A stretch of DNA of 64,000 bases from Styela clava (lineage: Eukaryota > Chordata > Ascidiacea > Stolidobranchia > Styelidae), in contig NC_135251.1 of the NCBI RefSeq assembly GCF_964204865.1, positions 7,440,001 to 7,504,000 on the forward strand. Direction: 5' to 3'. The translations under genes were made by a program, and so were the position numbers. Positions within the stretch are counted from its first letter, which is position 1, and each line of letters begins with the position of its first letter. Positions 43,649 to 54,601 of the stretch are shown here, in pieces. The notes under the pieces are model-generated. The model was not told the origin of the DNA. It ran no database searches and was given only the letters and a program-made list of their open reading frames with translations.

Positions 43649-46600
43649 ATGTTGCTGTTAATATTCCTAATTATCCTAGTAATTGTGGTGGTTATAGTCG
43701 TTGCATCTAAACCATCCACTTTAACTCCAATGGGAGCTCATGTCATGATCACAGGAGGATCAAGTGGAATTGGTCTGGCTATAGCAAAAGTAAGATTTTT
43801 TAAAATTTGAAAGTAGTTAAGAAGATGTGTTAATTTGATTTGCAGCGGTTTCTGATCCTAATGTTTTCATTCTTATTTGGCTCGGTGATGTGGCACATCA
43901 TGCTAATCGTTTCCCTGCAAGGGTTCGAATCATGTGGAGGGTAGTTATGTGCGAAAGAATTGCTGGACTCCAGGCCGCCATAGGGTGGTTAATGTAAACC
44001 AATCTCTGGTCAAAAAATACATTTTTTGTGACTTTTCTCAATGGGCATCGTCAAGTTGCTAGGTAGTATCACAGGCGTTAGGAGTCCTGTCAGGAAAAAC
44101 TATTTATTCTTCGCATATTGTCAGATGCTTTCCTATAGGCTTGTCCAATCTATGGTAAAAGAAACCGTAAGACTGCATTGTTATAATTTAGTACAATATC
44201 ATGCCTTCACCCAGTTCAGGAGAATTGAGACTTTTTATACTTTCTAAAAATCTTTAGCAAGACCCAATCCCTCTCTTTTCTCTGAGGATGATAAAAAACT
44301 CATCTACACCATTTAAAAAAAGTCGTTATATCTCAATCTTCCAAAAAAATCGATAACCAAACGCAAAATTTGGATCTCCAGAAATGTGTGTACCAATATG
44401 GAGGTAACTAATTTTGTTCGCCTATCAAGCTGTGCAAAAGGACTGAATCCTTTGGGGGTATATTCACTTGGCTAACACAGACAGTTCCCGAACTCGTAAT
44501 AAAACAAAAATAAGGAAAATCTGAATAAAATTATGGCCTAACCCTGGTACACATACTACAGGAGTACCAAAATTATACTTTTGTCTAGGAATGTGCTCGC
44601 CTTGGAGGGTTTGTTTCCATCATAGCAAGAAATGAAAAACGATTAGAGGAGGCGAAAGTAGAGATTGAAAAAGTTATGAAAGCTGGCGGAGAGAAACAAA
44701 AAGTGATCACAATACAACTAGATGTCGCTGAAGATCCAGAAAAGGTTTGTTAGCAATGTTCCCTCTAATTTTTTGTAGTATGTGTGCGCAGAAATTTTGG
44801 TGTGTGCGCACTTTTTTGGAAATGACTAATATTTGTGCAAAAACCAAAGAAGAAATTTTGGCGCTCTAACCAGGTAATAAGTGGGCAACAACAAACTTTC
44901 TCAACCTGTCAACCGAGCACATTGTTGCATTACATCGAAATACGTTTGTGCGCAGTAAATCTATGCGTGTGCGCATCCGCTGAAAGTTGTGTGCGCGCAC
45001 ACACCGTAGAGGGAACACTGTTTGTTAGTGTAATGAACTTAAAGATATCTTAGGAGGGCGATATTGGATAATTGGTTGTCTGGTGGTTAATAAAGCGTTA
45101 AACTAGCGGTTCATACTCGGAGCCACAGAGCAGTTGGAGAGGGCCACAATACTAGGCAGAAAACTGATTTTCCTTTTCACTTTACAAGAATACTCCCTGG
45201 TCTTTCTAGTTTAATTGCTTGATAAGGTTATTTCACAGTGTGTGTGGTATTTTACTTATTTACTTATTTTACTTTGTTGAGTATTATGTGTTTTGACATA
45301 ATGGGATTTGGTTCCCAAATGGGGGCCACAGCAGCTTAAGGCTAGCCGCGGAACTGATTTTACAATTCTCTTTACAAAAAAACTCCCTGTTCTTCCAAAG
45401 TTCAATTGCTTGATAAGGTTATTTCACAGCATGTGTGTTCACTTTGTTGAGTATTATTTGTTTTGACATAATGGGATTTGGAATCTACCAATCAAACTAA
45501 ACACTATAAATACCACTGGATTGATTAACAGGGGCATAGCTCTGAGCATTCTATTTCAACAGGATTCTATCTATTTTTTAGAGTTGGGAACTGAAAGCAA
45601 ACTTGAAATTCTGTTAACCCAGAATCAAAATTTCACTTGCCGTGGAGCCAAATTTGTTATTTGAATAATTTGAGTTTGGAGTAAATCTTCCTCAACGGCA
45701 TTTTCCGGTTGATTGTTCTTTATTTATCTCTCTATCTTACAGGTGAAAACAGCGATTAAACAAGCAGAAGAGAAGTTGGGTCCTGTTGACTTTCTATTCA
45801 ATTGTGCTGGAATTTCTCACGCACAAAAGTTTGAGGTAAAGATAGATGATTTATTTTGAAAAGTTTCCAACCATCGCACTTGTCCGTGTGCTCTCATTTA
45901 ATTATTGTTAATCAAGCACCATCATTAGAATAGGGTTCACATATTTACCCAGGAAGAGGAACCACGGTCTCTCTTCCGGTCACCAGTCAATGTTGGGTGC
46001 GGGATTAGGTACTCCCGAAGTATGTGAACCAAAATGGCGAACACTGGAAGGTAGTATGTGTACCAGGTTAAGGTTAGGTCATAATTTCAGGTACAAATAC
46101 TACAGGAGTCACTTGGCTAGTCCCCGAACTTATAATAGAACTAAAATAAGAAAAATTGGAATAAAATTATGGCCTAATCCTAACCTGGTACACATGCTAC
46201 ATTCCGGTGTCCGTCATTTTGGTTCACTCACTTTGGGAGCGTCTGGGATTAGTCAGTTTTTGGTTTCGGAAGCATAGACTTGATGGTGGGGGAAGTCGTA
46301 ACCTACCAGCGCTTACGTGAACCACCCTACGATGGCGAGGAGTATAGAAATCCTCTTGCACATAATTATCTCACACAGGATTCTAACCAGCAAACCCACG
46401 CAGGGTAATTAGAGGTGCTGTGGCAACGCTTAGCACGATGGGCCACACTGTCGAGCTGCTTGTCTGAAGTTTCCTTCAGAGTGGAACAAAAATTCTAAAA
46501 AAACTCAAAACTTTTATGATTCGAGTCTTCTAAATACTATCCACAAGGTGGCCCTGGGCCCATTTTGAGAAAAAAAAATCTGCTTCAATTCATAATTCTT

Positions 46601-49600
46601 TATCTTAGGACACAGATCCTGAAATTTTTGCCAGAGTCATGAAAGTGAATTATCTTGGAACGGTTTATCCAACTCTCGCTGTTGTTCATGGAATGAAGCA
46701 AAGAAAACAAGGTTAGATGTTGATCAAAATTTAATTTTAAAGTTTATTATATATCGATATAGTAAATTTTTTATATTTATGAATAACTTAGAACATTTTT
46801 ATTTAAAAATTAGGTATTTTGAGCCACCAACATCTACTCTAATGTCAGTGACTGTTAAAACTCTCGGAAAACCACTTTTAACTTATACCTGCTGTGATGT
46901 GTAATTATTGTGTAAAAATCGAAATATTATGCCTCCATCTTTCATTGAATCTCCACTGCATAAACAAAAAACGACTGTAGCCTCTTTGCTTCACAAGAGC
47001 CAGAAATCTGTGAACAAAGAAGCTCCAGACGTGTTTGGCAGACACTTTGGCGTAAATACATTATAAAATATATCAATCCAGATATAAAAATTACGCAAAT
47101 CATGCTCGAGAAGACTCATGGAAAAATAAACCGACCTCCAAAAAATAAAATGAATATAGTCACCCAATAAGACGCCCTTCCCCCCCCCCCCTAGATCAGT
47201 GGCGTATCTACGTAAAATGGCACTGTCTGAAAATGCACTGCCTTGATAGTTGTTTGACAATTTATAACAGGGGTGGCCAACCTATGGCGCATGCGCCAAA
47301 CGTGGCGCATTGCATGATTAGGGGTGGCGCATTACATCTTTACCAGGAAAATAAATGAAGTTTAAATATTGATACTCTTCGTTGTTGAAAACAGCTTTAT
47401 TGCGTAATGCTCAAAGTTTTATTTATTATACTTCCTTGCTTAATTTCTATTCATGTGAAGTTGTAAATTGTAAAAACTACATATACGTGTGTATATATGT
47501 GTGTGTATTATAAATTTATATAATTGCAACAAGAAAAGGACATTAGGCGTGGGAATACAAGAGATTTACGGCGCATCTGAAACATTATGTTTAAAACGTG
47601 GCGCATGGTGTGTGAAAGGTTGGCCACCCCTGATTTATAATGACTATTTTTGAATTGAGATACTTGTACGTTGTTATTTGAGTTAAAATATGAGTTTCAG
47701 TCATTCCCAATTTGAAATTATTTCAAACTTTTTATGACTCCAAGTTGTATTCGAATTGTTTTGGATATTGCTGACCTTGTAAATTTTCCTCTAACATGCA
47801 GCCGAGTTGGAATTCAAGCTCTTATCTCTCTTGTAAATATGGAATTCTATTCTTTACAGGTCGAATCATATTCACCAGCTCGCAAGCAGGACAGCTTGGA
47901 GTATTTGGATACACGGCTTATTCCGCTTCTAAATATGCATTGAGAGGGTTGGCTGAGACTTTGCATATGGAGGTATGTTAACTTTTTATTTTATTGGTTT
48001 AGATATTTACATACATATTTAAGTGTACAACAACAACGAGATTCTCTAATGAGGCTATTCCTTTTCTCAGGTAAAACCACATAACATGGCAGTGACAATG
48101 GCTTTCCCACCTGACACAGACACACCCGGCTTCCATATGGAGAACGAAGGTTTGTTGTTATATATTTCTGCGGCACCCCGCTATCTCCTTCTGCTTTTAA
48201 CACGTTTCCATTAGTCATTTTTATGATTCCTTGTCACTTCCAAATTACTGATGGCAACACATGTGGACCCTGTTCTTCAAAAAGGACATCAAGTTCTTTT
48301 TTTACCACATTATGTCACAAGCCAACAAATGACAGCAAAATAATAAATGAATTATGATCAAAGTATTGAAGGAATCATAATCAATTTACTTCAAACAAAT
48401 GGGCGCTCCAGAAGTATGTGCACCGAGATGGCGCACATCCTGAACATAGTATGTGTACCAGGTTAGGGTTCAGGTTGTGCGCCATCTTGGTGCACATACT
48501 TCGGGAGCGCCGAAAATTATCTACGCCCCGTCAGCTGCGTCCCACCATTGAGAACTACTGATATATGGTAATAAGTTATGAAATTGCAATCAACAGTACA
48601 AGGCCTCTGCAGATGATTTGCCTTGGGCGCCTGCTTTACCACTTAGCTGTGAATGTCCTGAGACGATTTTGCCCCTGGTATGAAAAAAGTTGCCGGGCCA
48701 TAATCTAGAACAGGGGTGGGCAGTTTTATGACCGGGGGCCAAAAATTTTGCCCAATTAAACTGAGGGACCATAAAAACAGTGTGGCGTAAAAACAGTGTT
48801 ACAAAAGCAAAAGTGAAAAAAAGAAGCCCCGTGCCAAAACTAAATTTATTCATAATCAAGCGGGCCAAACTGTATTACCCAACGGGTCAGATTTGGCTCA
48901 CCGGCTGCAGTTTGACCATGTCATATTTAGAACCTTGTTTAAAGAAAAGTGCCCTAAAAATAAGGAATAAAATTCTTAATTTTTTGACCAGGTGATTTAA
49001 AACCAGAAGAGACCAAAATAATATCTGAGACCTCAGGTCTTCATTCTGCAGAATCTGTTGCTAAAAGAATCGTTTGTGATGCAATAAAAGGGGAATTCAT
49101 GAGCACAATAGGATTGGAAGGATTTTTATTAGGTAGGTGTGGACGAGTTTTTGTTGGAGATGGAGTCAGGCGTCTAAATTTTAAATTCCGCAAGTGGGAG
49201 ATGGGATATTTTAATTGTGATAATAATCAAATCCAATAAGAGTCAAATAAATAAGAAGAATGTATTTTGCTCCTATTCTTCCCAATCACCAAAAACCAGA
49301 ATTGAAATATTGAATGTGTTCAATTTTGAATCTCTGCAATTTGCTTAAATTTTAAATTTTTTAATAAAACTATTCCTAATTATCCCTAAAATTCGGAGTT
49401 TGAAATATCAAATTTGAATTGCGCTAATGATAATATGGTTTCTGCTGGGCTAACTACTTAGCCTTCTTTTATGTCAGTGGATTTGTATACATATAATGCA
49501 AGGATGCTGTAGCAAGAGTAAGGATAACTATCATAAGGGATTCAAGAGTTTGTTTGCTATGCGATTAGGCCATGCATTCTCTTTTTTGTAGATTTACAAA

Positions 49601-50151
49601 TTGAATGAGATTTTTTCGGCGACTCATTTACTCATTTTTTAATTTTTCAATTGAAACTGCCTCGAAACATTGCCAAAACTCAGAATTTGGATATTTGGTC
49701 TTCCTAAAGTATGTGAATCAAGATGGCGGCCATTGGAGCGTAGTAAGTGTATCAGGTTAGGGTTAGGCTATAATATCAGGTACAAATATTACGGGAGTCA
49801 CTTGGCTAGTCCCCGAACTTATAATAAAACTAAAATAAGAAAAATTGGGATGAAGTTATGGCCTAATCCTAACCTGGTACACATACTCGTTACGATGTCT
49901 GCCATATTGGTTCACATACTTCGGTAGCACCGAATATTTCATTCTTGCTAAAATACATATTCACATCTTTTCCAGGTCAAATTACTTCAGGAATGTCTCC
50001 TTGCAATTCAACATTATCAGCTTTGATCCAGGGAACACTTCTTGGATTGTTTCGAATTGTCGGTCTCGCATTCATCCGAAATTTTGATTCCATTGTAGAA
50101 AAATGTGCTCGGAAGCAAGAAATTGAAGAAAATTCAAATAAAGATGATTGA
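43649..50151 (+). CDS. KDSR: 3-ketodihydrosphingosine reductase, eight exons
   Basis: Exons read by eye: 43649-43789, 44589-44744, 45743-45835, 46609-46711, 47860-47972, 48071-48149, 48992-49132, 49976-50151. All introns are GT..AG with matching phases, giving 333 residues; human KDSR has 332. An N-terminal membrane segment (residues 2-19) precedes [14 protein letters not shown], with TGGSSGIG at 35-42. S172 (TSSQAG), Y185 and K189 (YSASK) form the catalytic triad. [17 protein letters not shown] and the ending NFDSIVEKC match the family. The enzyme reduces 3-ketodihydrosphingosine to dihydrosphingosine with NADPH on the cytosolic face of the ER, the second step of sphingolipid synthesis. Intron 5 (98 bp) is the only one without a transposon. 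Intron 2 has an element 9 bases past the donor. AATAAA overlaps the last codons. Confidence 0.96.
43876..44005 (+). mobile_element. SINE head fragment, KDSR intron 1
   Basis: GGTGATGTGGCACATCATGC, AGGGTTCGAATCATGTGGAG (B-box-like) and GAAAGAATTGCTGGACTCCA keep the SINE order. About 30 bases between A and B boxes are missing. Confidence 0.7.
44373..44568. mobile_element. Palindromic MITE variant subfamily, KDSR intron 1
   Basis: It is closest to 2131-2328 (ATATGGAGGTAACTAATTTT, TATTCACTTGGCTAACACAG). It ends GGAGTACC followed by AAAATTAT; AAAATTT precedes it. It ends 20 bases before the exon 2 acceptor. Confidence 0.75.
44754..45020. mobile_element. hAT-type MITE at the KDSR exon 2 donor
   Basis: The start CAATGTTCCCTCTAATTTTT mirrors the end CGTAGAGGGAACACTG. 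Inside are mirrored GTGTGCGCAGAAATTTTGG-like and GTGCGCATCCGC blocks. Exact 8-bp duplication TTTGTTAG flanks it (44746-44753, 45021-45028). The left copy is part of the intron 2 donor (GTTTGT at 44745-44750). Confidence 0.93.
45135..45482. repeat. Diverged tandem duplication, ~185-bp unit, KDSR intron 2
   Basis: Two copies (about 45135-45313 and 45324-45482) share GGCCACA, AAAACTGATTTTCC/GGAACTGATTTTAC, AATTGCTTGATAAGGTTATT and TTTTGACATAATGGGATTTG. Confidence 0.85.
45932..46462 (-). mobile_element. SINE split by a MITE, KDSR intron 3
   Basis: The minus strand runs from a tRNA-like head near 46455 (GTGTGGCCCATCGTGCTAAG) through the body to the tail near 45932. The MITE at 46008-46243 interrupts it at CGGGATTA. 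Joining the two flanks restores the usual GGGATTAGTCAG order. Confidence 0.9.
46008..46243. mobile_element. Palindromic MITE, long form, nested in a SINE
   Basis: Ends GGTACTCCCGAAGTATGTG and CACTTTGGGAGCGTC are imperfect mirrors. Flanks CGGGATTA and TGGGATTA (7/8) mark the target inside the SINE. The AAGATGGCGG motif is mutated on both arms (CAAAATGGCGA, GTCATTTTGG). Confidence 0.92.
47180..47191 (+). repeat. Poly-C run
   Basis: Twelve consecutive C residues in KDSR intron 4, unusual in AT-rich sequence. Confidence 0.9.
47268..47632. mobile_element. hAT non-autonomous element (GGCGCAT family), KDSR intron 4
   Basis: CAGGGGTGGCCAACCTATGG mirrors AAAGGTTGGCCACCCCTG. Exact duplication ATTTATAA flanks it (47260-47267, 47633-47640). 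GTGGCGCAT words are repeated near both ends. Confidence 0.96.
48402..48511. mobile_element. Palindromic MITE, short form, KDSR intron 6
   Basis: GGCGCTCCAGAAGTATGTGC mirrors GCACATACTTCGGGAGCGCC. The arms carry CGAGATGGCGCAC and GTGCGCCATCTTGG. No clean duplication remains. Confidence 0.9.
48714..48950. mobile_element. Decayed hAT-like element, KDSR intron 6
   Basis: It begins CAGGGGTGGGCAGTTTTATG with GACCGGGGGCCAAAAATTTT. The right side has GGGTCAGATTTGGCTCACCG and GCTGCAGTTTGACCATG but no intact end. TCTAGAA precedes it. Confidence 0.55.
49446..49575 (-). repeat. Dispersed retroelement-like repeat (copy 4), KDSR intron 7
   Basis: GCTAACTACTTAGCCTTCTT, ATATAATGCAAGGATGCTGT and AGCAAGAGTAAGGATAACTA match the other copies, especially 1436-1853. 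Confidence 0.6.
49697..49931. mobile_element. Palindromic MITE, long form, KDSR intron 7
   Basis: GGTCTTCCTAAAGTATGTGA mirrors TCACATACTTCGGTAGCACC. The flanks GGATATTT and GAATATTT differ at one base. It ends 44 bases before the exon 8 acceptor. Confidence 0.9.
50137..50142 (+). terminator. AATAAA overlapping the KDSR C-terminal codons
   Basis: The hexamer lies in the last coding codons (TCAAATAAAGATGATTGA), so cleavage would give a 3' UTR of only a few tens of bases. It could instead be chance. Confidence 0.3.
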
Positions 50152-50258
50152 GGATTTATTCGAAAGTGAACATTACTTTAAATCGGGGTAGCACCATATT
50201 TTACAAATTGATTGTAAGGAAACCCCTGCTGTTAAGTTATGTGTTTCACACATTATTG

Positions 50259-50360
50259 GGAGCTCCCGGAACATGTGCACTAAGATGGCGCACAACCTGA
50301 ACTGTACCAGGTAAGGGTTCAGATTGTGCGACATCTTGGTGAAGATACTTCGGGAGCTCC
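50259..50360. mobile_element. Palindromic MITE, short form, just after KDSR
   Basis: GGAGCTCCCGGAACATGTGC and the right end ACTTCGGGAGCTCC are mirrors. Exact duplication CATTATTG flanks it (50251-50258, 50361-50368). It carries CTAAGATGGCGCAC and GTGCGACATCTTGG. Confidence 0.93.
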
Positions 50361-50697
50361 CATTATTGTTATGCATGAGTGAGATTCTTTTTTTGAAGGG
50401 CGTTTTGTATAACCTTCGCTGTAGACCAGTGGCTTATAAGTCCCGATTCACTGGCCAATTACGGCCTGCCTAGTGATTTAATATGGCCCTCTGAACTTGA
50501 GTAAGTTTGGTATCCAAATTATACGTACTGGTATCGGCACATTGTGGGCACTCCAGTCAATATCCATCAGTTTCTAATTTTGTCCCCGGTCATTCAACTT
50601 TAAGAGCCACTGCTGTAGACAGTTGCCACGTGGACATCATACTAAGAATAGTCATGTAATGGTGTCAGTCTTCAACATAGGGTTTATCTGCTGCCAT

Positions 50698-51038
50698 AGG
50701 ATAGGATTTACATATTTATCTCGGGGGAGAGGAAAGCTGATAAGACGGCCTAATCATATGGCGAACCACGGCCTCTCATCCGGTTACCATTCCAAGTCGG
50801 GTATGGGATTAGTTATATTTTTTGTTTTCGGAAGCATGGACTTGGTGGTGGAGGAAGCCGTAACCGACCAGCGGTTACGTGAACCACCCAACGACGGCGA
50901 GGAGTCCAGCAATCCTCTCGCACATAACCATCCCTGCATGGGATTCGAACCTGCGAACCCACGCAGAGTAATTAGAGGTGCGGTGGCGAGCGTATTCCTA
51001 ACGCTTAGCCTGTTGAGCCACACCGCCGTGCCCATATA
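50698..51038 (-). mobile_element. Near-complete tRNA-derived SINE (reference copy)
   Basis: On the minus strand it starts GGCGGTGTGGCTCAACAGGC (A-box-like GTGGCTCAACAGG), then has the B box GGTTCGAATCC near 50949-50939, a body with GAGAGGATTGCTGGACTCCT, TAACCGCTGGTCGGTTACGG and GGCCGTGGTTCGCCATATG, and an ATCCTATCCTAT tail. Length is about 335 bases. It is the fullest copy in the window, and all other SINE pieces align to it. Confidence 0.93.
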
Positions 51039-51232
51039 GGCGGTATCCGTTCCCTTATTTGTCTGCCATATGAAGCAGGTTAGAAATAAGCAGATATACA
51101 GTCCTTATCACTATTGAACAGGTTGTTTCGTCTATTCTCTCATGCCATAAAAACTTACCATTGTATGCAAATTTTTTTATCATAGGAATTATATGGAGCA
51201 AAAAAACGCTGTAGTACATCTCATATTATCGA

Positions 51233-52215
51233 GTGTCGTATTTAATATTTCCGAATGTCGTATTTGATATTTCTGAGTGTCATATTTAACCTTCTACTGT
51301 GAATATGTTAATGTTGCTGTTGTATCTAATACATTATATACATTTGGGTTCTCAAAAGGGAAGGATATGAGGTATAAATCGTCATTCCTGCGCAAGGGTC
51401 ATTATACAGAAATCTGGCTGGAAGAGTGATGGGTATATATATTATTCCCAATCGTCATTTGAATCTTTTGCCAAGGGTTATACATACATATACAAACATA
51501 CATATATGTATATACAAGGGTTTCTTTCCTAACTATTTAGGCTGTGTCCTCCATTTGTAAATCTTAGTTTTGGCGTACCCCCGTGCCGTGCACAATTTAT
51601 CAATTCACTGGGCAATTTGTCACAAGCAAACTCGTCGGTCTGTCTCTACAGCAAGTCTGGTAAAAGCTGAGAATGCTGCCTCACATGTAGGTGTTGCAAA
51701 ACGCGATAAAATTTTAATTGCCTTTTCTGACAGCAATGGATATTCGTCCACACCGCTCAGCCAAAAAAATGCATTAATGTTCGAACAGACAGACCCCTTT
51801 AATATCATTGCGGACCCACTGGGAAACCCTGATATAGACAATAGGTCTGTTTTTTTTTACATATACCATGACATGTCTTTTTACCAATATGACAAACTAC
51901 AGGAAGAATGTAAAGAAAAAAGTTGTACCACATTAATACATTTCCGAGTGTCCTATTTAAATTTGTCTACTGTGACACTTTAATGATTTGCTGTCTGTGG
52001 TGTTAAGTCGCGACATTTTGAAATAGACAATAGGTCTGACATGCCATTTTACCAATATGACAATTATATGAAGAATGTGAGGAAAACGTACATTCGATAT
52101 TTCCGATTGTCATATTTAAATTTGTCTACTGTGATTATATTGATGTTGCTGTTGTATTTAAAAATTATCTACACACGGTTTAATGCTTCGCTGTATGCTG
52201 TGTTAATTTTAACAT
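51233..52215. repeat. Three diverged ~180-bp units with intervening sequence
   Basis: Units near 51233-51330, 51840-52010 and 52024-52215 share GTCATATTTAAATTTGTCTA-like blocks, CTACTGTGA and GTTGCTGTTGTAT. The last two also share CAATAGGTCTG and TTTTACCAATATGACAA. Confidence 0.7.
51620..51841 (-). pseudogene. Buster/ZBED5-like hAT transposase fragment (C-terminal region)
   Basis: A 73-codon minus frame contains FFWLSGVDEYPLLSEKAIKI and FATPTCEAAFSAF. The order FW..V..EYP.LSEKA.KIL then a CEAAFS block is typical of the C-terminal dimerisation region of hAT transposases of the ZBED5/GTF2IRD2 type. The frame lacks the rest of the transposase and sits between repeat units, so I read it as a fossil. 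The alternative frame on the plus strand has no domain. Confidence 0.5.
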
Positions 52216-53218
52216 TTGGCAACGTCAGGAGAGAATAGGGGAGTTGACCTGTTCTAAAAACGCCATATACCCTTCGAATAGGTCTGACCAATAGGAATAC
52301 AGATCTTCGTCAATTACTACTATTGGGCCGCCATATAGACCACAGGTCGTGATTAACCATGTCCTTGGGTATGTGTCTTTGGTATCTTCTTTAATTAAGT
52401 GCCCACTTCTGGTCTATTTTTAACGTAAATAGAATTTATCAATTACTTCAGTCACTGGTTTCCGTAATGTGAGAAACGTTGCAAGGGCTGGGATAAGTCA
52501 AGCCGACATTTTGCCAAGATTGACTCGTCTCCAAATTACCAAATTTTTGAAAAACAAAATAAACATTAACATTGCAACAGGGGATTTTAAAACCCTATCA
52601 TGATTTTCAGCTAATTTGACACAATTATAGATTTTGGCACAGAAACCTGTGCAAAAACACATCTAATTAATTAAATATAATCAAACCATTATAGATTTTT
52701 GAAGGATGTCATCCATAGTTTCATCATGAAAAAAAATTTCTTGATCGAAGCTTGGCATTAATTTAATGATGCGTATAAGGCAAGAAAGTTATATTCTGGC
52801 CTATTTGTTGGTTGGAGGAAGACGTTTCCTCTGTCGCCAGACGACGAATGGCAATTGTAGCAGCGCCTGCACTAATTCCCCGTGTCCGGAATCAATCCAA
52901 TGAAGTCTATGTAACAGAGCTAAATTGAATCAAAACTGATTCGTCATTGTGATATGGCTTGTGGCAAATTCTAGATAAAGTTTGAGAACCAATGACAAAA
53001 ACACGCCACTGCGTTTGGGGTCCTCTGACCTCTACCTAACACTGATAATCAAAAGATTCGCCAAAAAGTATCGAGGGAAACGTGTTGGCAAATCACATTC
53101 ACAGTTCGGGTATGAGTCTGTCGGTTCAATATGTTTCGATGCACAGGTGCAAGACTTTTGAAAACTAATCGATTGAAGTTTGCTGAACCACCGCGTAGCT
53201 GCGAGAATAAAGCTAAAA

Positions 53219-54331
53219 TAATATTTATCCCGGGTGAGAGGAACGTCGATCAGACGGCTTAACCATATGGCGAACCACGGTCGCTCGTCCGGTTACCAGT
53301 TCATATCGGGTATGGGGTGTTACTCAGATTCGGAAGCATGGACTTGATGGTGAAGAAAGCCGTAACCTGTTACGTAAACCACCCTGCGGCGGCGAGAAGT
53401 CCAGCAATCTTCTCGCACATAGGGTTGCCAACTATGAAAAGTTTCAATAGAGGACATAGATTACCGTCATCATTCATTTTGTAAATTGCAGGAAAGAACA
53501 ATATAAAACAATGGAATACAAACTATAAACAAGCTATGAAGATATATTAAAAAAATCTTCATGTGTTTTTCATTTAATGTTTATTTAACATTGACGCAAT
53601 CAAACTGCATTCTGCAACAGTTTAGTGCTTTGAATCGTGCCAATTTTTTTTTTTTGAATGGGTGCAATTTCATCAACTAGGTCAAAAATATTCAAATTAG
53701 GTTTGTCTTTAAACTTCAAATGCTCTTCAATTTTTACAAGTGTCTGATATTTTGGAGAAAGATTATCCAAAAGAGATAATTTTCTGAATGTTGAATTTTC
53801 ATTAAAGTTAAATCTTTTTTCCAAATACGTTATCGCAGAGTTGAGAAATAATCTAAAATCTTAGAGACCAATTATACGAAGAATTTTTAGTTATTGAACT
53901 AGAATTCACTCAAATCTTGGGAGTGTTGCCAATATTGCCATCTTCGGAAAATTAATGTAAAATACTTGAAATTGTTAATAAAAATTGGTATTTCTTTGGC
54001 TATTTGAGCCGTACCAAAGCGAAATGAAAAAGAATAATTAAAAGCTTGCAAATACATAAACGGAGGCGATTTAAGAACGAAACAATATCAAACACAGTAC
54101 TATAACTATCGGGCAAAACGACGTTGGAAAAAATAAAGGACAATTATCATCTTAAAAAGGACAAGGACAAAAATCTCAAATAAAGGACTGTCCTTTGAAA
54201 TAAAGGACGGTTGGCAACCCTACTCGCACACAACAGGGATTCGAACCTGCAAACTCACGCAGGGTAATCAGAGGTGCGGTGCCGGGCGTGTTCTTAACGA
54301 TTAGCACGATGCGCTGCACCGCCGTGTCTAG
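53219..54331 (-). mobile_element. SINE split by an 803-bp hAT-type element
   Basis: The minus-strand SINE has its head at 54331-54223 (GTTTGCAGGTTCGAATCCCT) and its body and tail at 53419-53219. The two halves rejoin exactly at CTCGCACA, the target duplication of the element between them. Confidence 0.92.
53420..54222 (-). mobile_element. 803-bp TAGGG-ended hAT-type element
   Basis: TAGGGTTGCCAAC mirrors GTTGGCAACCCTA. Exact duplication CTCGCACA flanks it (53412-53419, 54223-54230). Subterminal AGGACA/AAGGAC words repeat near both ends. A 74-codon minus frame at 53824-53600 (FNFNENSTFRKLSLLDNLSP) may be a transposase scrap, but I cannot assign it securely. Confidence 0.93.
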
Positions 54332-54601
54332 CATTCACGGCAATAAATCAGCAGCAATCCCGCTCGAGATAATCAGTAGTCCTGAGCTCAGCAAGATATT
54401 AAAAAGTAATTGTTCTCAGTCCGCGCTAAACTTCGCCAAGGACTGAAAGTTTGAAATAGATAGGTCAATTAGCAGCGGAGAAAAGCAACAAGAACAAGTG
54501 CAACAGCGCATTATTGCCACCAGGTTTATATCGATGATAAATAAAGCACAACCGGTGTTAGCAAAACATTTAATTTACCGTCTTTCGAATTCCATTCAGA
54601 A

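Noticed and set aside
45990..46277. 95-codon frame similar to frames at 12533, 49670 and 56805
   Set aside because: The shared peptide (for example EVCEPRWRT) is translated MITE arm, not a protein family.
50939..50949. tRNA gene suggested by B box GGTTCGAATCC
   Set aside because: The A and B box region cannot fold into a full cloverleaf with paired acceptor stem and is repeated in many copies with a SINE body; it is a tRNA-derived SINE head.
50623..51039. 138-codon frame
   Set aside because: It lies almost wholly within the reference SINE at 50698-51038, read in antisense.
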